In this document: in pieces, positions 59,440 through 64,000 of the stretch
Layout of the letters: each line of letters begins with the position of its first letter
Position numbering within the stretch: position 1 is the stretch's first letter
DNA from: Ooceraea biroi
Taxonomy: Eukaryota > Arthropoda > Insecta > Hymenoptera > Formicidae
Direction of reading: 5' to 3'
Assembly: GCF_003672135.1 (NCBI RefSeq)
Contig: NC_039516.1
Span: 12,817,838-12,881,837 of the forward strand
Length of the DNA: 64,000 nucleotides
Notes under the pieces: model-generated
Database searches by the model: none
Seen by the model: the letters and a program-made list of their open reading frames with translations, nothing else
Told to the model about the DNA's origin: nothing
Made by a program: the position numbers and the translations under genes

Positions 59440-62400
59440 ATGGCAATCTCGAGCTGGATGTTCTGGGGTAGGAGCCTACGCACCGGCCGATCTCACCGAA
59501 GTGCGTGCAAAATTACAATTTGAAAATGCGCTCGTGCGTCGCCTCGCACTTTACGCCTGCTCTCCTCGCCTCTCTTTCTGATTGCAGGCCGCCAAGACAC
59601 CGAGGACAATTGCGTGCAGCTCGATCTGTCAAGAGGTTAGTAACCTAACCTACCGCAGCGGCCGCGGATCGGTTCCCTCCCACCTCCTCGGCGTAGTTGA
59701 CGACGTTTAGCCCGCTTCGCACTTTCGTGTGTTTATTTACCTTTCGCTTGGCGAGCACGGCGTTGCGCAACGCTCGCGTTCGGTCTCTCGCCGCACCGGC
59801 GACCGGTTTACCGCATGCTTGAACGATGAAAAATCTGGGATACCTTTCAGTCGAACGATACGAATCTCTTGCCATTCGAACGCTCGAAAGATATCTTTTT
59901 ACGCAGGACGACCTGAAAGATAGGAGCAGACATGTGCAGATTTTTTTCCTCTTTTTTTTTTATATCATAGAGAATGTCGTAATGTCCTTGATTTCAGTCT
60001 CTCTCTCTTTCTCTCTCTCTCTCATTTTACTACTTTCTGTTTGAGACTGCATGAGAGATGTTTCCATCATTCTTCTTCCTTTACTATAAATTATTCCTGA
60101 GCAGTCAAAGGAGAAATTTATTTGCTTTGTAGGATTAAAGGAGAATGTCAAGGAGATCTTAACTAACCTTTGCCAGCGTCACAATGTTCCAAGCGTAAAG
60201 AAGCTAGCGTATCTTAATGCTATTGTTAAGTTGATTAGCGAAAACGATTCCCAGGATTATGGATACTCTGCAGAAGATTTGTTCTGCTGGTAAGGATCTC
60301 CTCAGTTATTACATCTAGCGTCTATCGATCTAGCAATAGGGATGAATGTCGCATGAGAGATGTCTCGTCGTTAATTACAAACTTGTGCGCTACTTTTATA
60401 GCTTGCGCGTGGTGTTGGTCCACGAGGCGACCCAGGTGCGCGCCGCTGCGTTGCGAGCGGTGCGCTACATGCTCAAGAAGGAGCAGGACGTCATCGCGAT
60501 CAACAAGCTCCAGTACCCGTATTTCCTGGCGCGTAGCATGGACGTTAATCTGCGAAACGAGATGGAGAGGATGCAGGCTCTTCGACTCGTTAGGAGGATC
60601 CTAGTATTAGCTCCCAAGCATTTCAGTCCCGCTCTAGCGAGATCGCTGGTCAGCCTGACGAATGGCGGGATCGAGGAGAGGGATCGTGCATTTAGAACAT
60701 TTTTAGCAACCTTGTGCGAATTAGGTGTTCTGAACTCGAACCTGCTGATAAGCTGCGGTGGCGTCGGCGCGCTGTCCAGGGCCGCGATGACTGGACAGAG
60801 TGCCACCACGGTCGAATCCATTGTGGGAGTACTCCTGCGACTGCTGAACAACCCGGATACTCGTAACAGTGTCTCCCTACTGTGCTTTGCCGCACCCTAC
60901 TGCGAACTTCACTCCTTGAGCATGGAGAGGACCAAGGAGGAGCGCGAGCGGAGGTTCGCCGCGAGCAAGCTGGCCCTACTGAGTATCCTGCGCTCGTATC
61001 CGGGTATCCTACACTTCTGCCGGCCGGACAATAACTCGGGTCTCAAGGCTATCGCGGATATCTTGTACGTGGAGCAGCTGGAAGTGCGCGGAGCCGTGCT
61101 GGAATTGCTGTACGAGCTGCTGGACCTGCCGTTGCCCACGTGGACCGATGAGCCAGACGTCGCCCTGGCCGCGGTGGATCCTAGCAGGTCGAGGGACTCG
61201 TGGAAGCTGTCCGAGGGCTTCGTTGCCGCCGAGGGGAAATTTATACTGCCATCCTTGTCGTCGCATTGCCCGAACATCACGGAAATACACTCGGCGCTGC
61301 TGGTCTACGTTCTCTTGGAGTGCGGCCTGCATCGCGCCCTCGCAGAGACTATTGTCTCCAGCGACACGTTTATCTCCGTACGCGCGGCAGTATTGCTGGG
61401 CGCGTTGCTGCACCTCGCGCACTCGCTCTTACCGTCCGAGCTCTGCGACCTCACGCCGCCCTTGCCGAACCTACTGGAGCATGCGAGTACCGGCAAGCAC
61501 CAGGCACTGGCAGCCGTCACCATACTCGAGCGAATGCACACTATGATGCGACGGCGGCCGACCCCGGCGAGTCTCTTCCTCGATCGAATTCTTCAGGCAG
61601 GTACCTGGTTACGTCCGACCGTCCCGCGTCGCCAACGACCATCCGGCAGACACTGGCTACGGATCGGCAGGGAGTCGCCGATCTCGCCGTTGCTGAAAGA
61701 CGCGCAAGTGCTGAGCTCGAAGGACGCGCTCGCCTGGAACTGGCCGGTGGTACGCGCGATCTTGCGATCGCGCGAGGACACGACGCGGATCCTGCACGAC
61801 TCCGATCACCGTTTGTTCATGAAACGCCTGGTGCGCTACTTCAAACCGTCGTGGAACGGTTACAGCAGAGTCGAGCTGGGCACGAACGCGACGTTGGCGC
61901 GCGAGGCGACTCTCGCCGGGTGCGATCTACTCAATTGCTTGTTGGAGTTACACGAACCAGAGGGTGCGCGACTGCTGAACGAGCTGATCGGCGACATTGC
62001 CGAGCAGATTGGCAACATCTTCACCGCCGAGACCGCGCACGATTGTTTGTTCTCGCCGCGTCACATGTCCACTACGTGCTGCCAAAAGTACTTTCTGTTT
62101 TTGGGCCAGCTCAGTCACTCGGCTAAGGGTACGGTGATCCTCAAGAGCTTCAATTTACTGGAAAAACTGCAGGATCTCGCGTTAGCCACCAACCACGACT
62201 GCTACGTTAAGCTGATCGTCTCTAGCTTGGATTATACGCGAGAGGGTCCCAACAGGAAGATGCTGAACAAGATCATTTCCGAGGCGTCGTTGTGGAGCAC
62301 GCGCCTATACGCCACGCAATTTCTCAGATTGATACTCCGTGCGCGAATGACGGACGCGGTGCATTGGGCGATGGCGTTACTCGCGGATAGACTGTCCGAT

Positions 62401-63903
62401 TCCTCCACTGCTGTGGCGTTGGCGGCACTCGAGGCGTTGCACGAGGCCTGCGAGGAGACCGAATACCTGAAAGTGTTCCTGCAACAAGGCGGACAACAAT
62501 CGCGCGACTGGGACAAATGGTTGGAGCATCTGGGCGACAAGGGATACTTGTTGAAGATTCGACTTTACTCCCTGCAGCAGGGCTTTGCCAGTCTCGCAGC
62601 ACCATCGGAGGAACTGGAGAAGTGGATCGGACCCGGCGGCTTTGCCGAGAGGTATGTCGGTCTCATCGAAGAGGAGATACACGACGCGCTGACGCGTCGT
62701 CAGCGCGATGAGACCGGGAGCTACCAGAGGAGGACCACCAACATACCTATGGTGCCACGTGACATCTTCGTGCCGCCTCATCTGATCGGCCAACTAGCGC
62801 AGCACGATCTGGGAATACAGTTATTGCTGCGCCGCAATGTAATACAACGTTTCGCCCGAGTGCTTCAACGGTTCAAGCTGGAATTTGGCGGCCGCGACTC
62901 GGAATCCAACTCGCGGTGTACCAGGGCGAGCCGTCTGACCGCGGCGGCTGTCACGGCGTCCTCTACCACCGCCGAGGATGCATACGTGGCGTCGGAAGAG
63001 TCGGGCACCGAGGGCGAAGCCGTAGAGCAATACAGTCGCCTCGAGACAATTCTCGATGCCGAGATCATCGAGGGCGAGATCCGCGGTGACGCGCCGTGCC
63101 AGCTGCGGGCCGAGTCGCTGATGGAAATCCGTCGCAAGACCAGCGTGGACGATTCCAGACACACCACGCCGGAGCGCAGCTGGAGGATGGAAACCGCTGA
63201 TTTGTCACGCGACGATTACTCGATGGGCCCGAACGGCGGCATTCTCAAAGTCAAGTCGGCCCTGTGGGCGCTCGGCCACGCCGGCACGTCCGTCGCGGGT
63301 GTGGAGCACCTCAACCACTTGGGCATCATCGAGATGATCACGTCCATGGCGGAGACATGTCCATATTACTCGGTCCGCGCCACCGCGATGTATGCTCTCA
63401 ATCTGATCGCCACCACCCGTGCCGGCGCTGACGCGTTGATAAACTTCAATTGGCCATGCGTGAGACATCGTCGTGGCGATAACTGGCCCGTAGTACCACC
63501 CTCGGCCAGATATCCCGTACCGAGTCCAGTCCCCGTGCAACGGCATCATCGTAGTCTGAGCGACGGCAAGCCGGAACTACCCGAGCCGATCGCGCGCCGA
63601 ACCAGAAATCGATCCGAGAGTGCAGCTACGGATCTCGAAGCGCGGCGATACGTTCTTCCGTGAGTAGAGCAATTAAAGACAAAAACTTGCGAGGAAAAAA
63701 TTTGAATCTCAGAGTATCTTTTTTTAAGAATATATTAATAATTATTAATGATTATTATCCTCTTGTTTTTCAGAGAAAGAGGTGAAACTCCAAGTCCCGT
63801 TTCGAGTATACAAAGACTAAGCCAACAAGACGCTGAAGGATACGCGCGACTACGTAGTTTGCAACGTCATCGCAGGCCGAGTTACTCGCAAAGTAGTTTA
63901 GAA
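59440..63903 (+). CDS. rictor: Rictor, mTORC2 scaffold subunit, 5' part
   Basis: Five exons lie in the window: 59440-59467, 59588-59635, 60133-60289, 60402-63659 and 63774-63903, 1207 codons in phase. Rictor is the defining subunit of TOR complex 2, which phosphorylates Akt, SGK and PKC hydrophobic motifs. Matches to vertebrate Rictor run throughout: ENVKEILTNL, EATQVRAAALRAVRYML, ERMQALRLVRRIL, the DSWKLSEGFVAAEGKFILP segment, ISVRAAVLLGALLHLAHS, SSLDYTREGP, LDALHEACEE-like and HLGDKGYLLKIRLYSLQQGF, EKWIGPGGFAERYVGLIEE, KSALWALGHAG. The N-terminal two-thirds is an ARM/HEAT-type helical repeat scaffold. A polar, acidic/Ser-rich insert of about 115 residues (62.88-63.23 kb) has no equivalent in the vertebrate protein as I know it. 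The 3' exons lie outside; the window ends in CTTTTTGCAG, a splice acceptor. Confidence 0.95.
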
Positions 63904-64000
63904 GTACGTAAACGATTCTTGAAATTAATTTAGTGGATTTAAAAAAATTTCTAATGAATCAGCACGACATCGAACTACGGCCTTTGCCCTCTTTTTGCAG

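Overview
The window is animal nuclear DNA, almost certainly from an insect and probably a hymenopteran such as an ant. Genes are split by many short GT-AG introns, coding exons sit in AT-rich intergenic DNA with sharply bounded CpG-rich blocks, and the gene set includes an insect-type gustatory receptor and insect-like versions of MTMR3/4, Rictor and SLC13 transporters. The order and species are inference. No prokaryotic operon, CRISPR array or convincing tRNA/rRNA gene was seen.

Layout: (1) 3' end of an SLC13/Indy-like transporter (192-848, +). (2) PAGR1/PA1 homologue (2389-1673, -). (3) Gustatory receptor of the Gr43a/Gr28 type (5685-8073, +), convergent with (4) a myotubularin-related phosphatase of the MTMR3/4 type with a C-terminal FYVE finger (about 13894-9231, -). 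(5) CpG-rich block (14.4-16.3 kb). (6) Hikeshi/OPI10, the Hsp70 nuclear import carrier (18324-17454, -). (7) A gene-poor 6.8 kb stretch with two CpG-rich blocks, a 36-bp perfect palindrome and a TIR-like repeat element (21160-22107). (8) A possible unrecognised 4-exon gene (26428-25136, -), head to head with (9) an 11-exon gene (26473-29151, +) for a protein with two nucleoside-deoxyribosyltransferase-like segments flanking an EF-hand and with an apparent signal peptide. (10) PIGS, a GPI transamidase subunit (49820-31058, -), whose first coding exon lies 15.2 kb from its second; a complete SLC13/Indy-like gene (46071-48880, +) is nested in that intron. (11) An SLC5 sodium/solute symporter (54907-50771, -). 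(12) Proteasome subunit beta-1/PSMB6 (58083-56361, -). (13) The 5' part of rictor (59440 onward, +), which runs off the right edge exactly at a 3' splice site.

Most exon structures were rebuilt by hand from reading-frame continuity and GT-AG (once GC-AG) borders. For the gustatory receptor, Hikeshi, the NDT-like gene, PIGS, the complete SLC13, SLC5 and PSMB6, the summed exons are divisible by three and give protein lengths near those usual for the families where I know them. The genes are unrelated housekeeping, signalling, transport and chemosensory genes rather than one pathway. The least explained content is the NDT-like/EF-hand gene, the possible small gene opposite it, and three inverted-repeat elements at 21.2-22.1, 39.08-39.42 and 58.26-58.67 kb.
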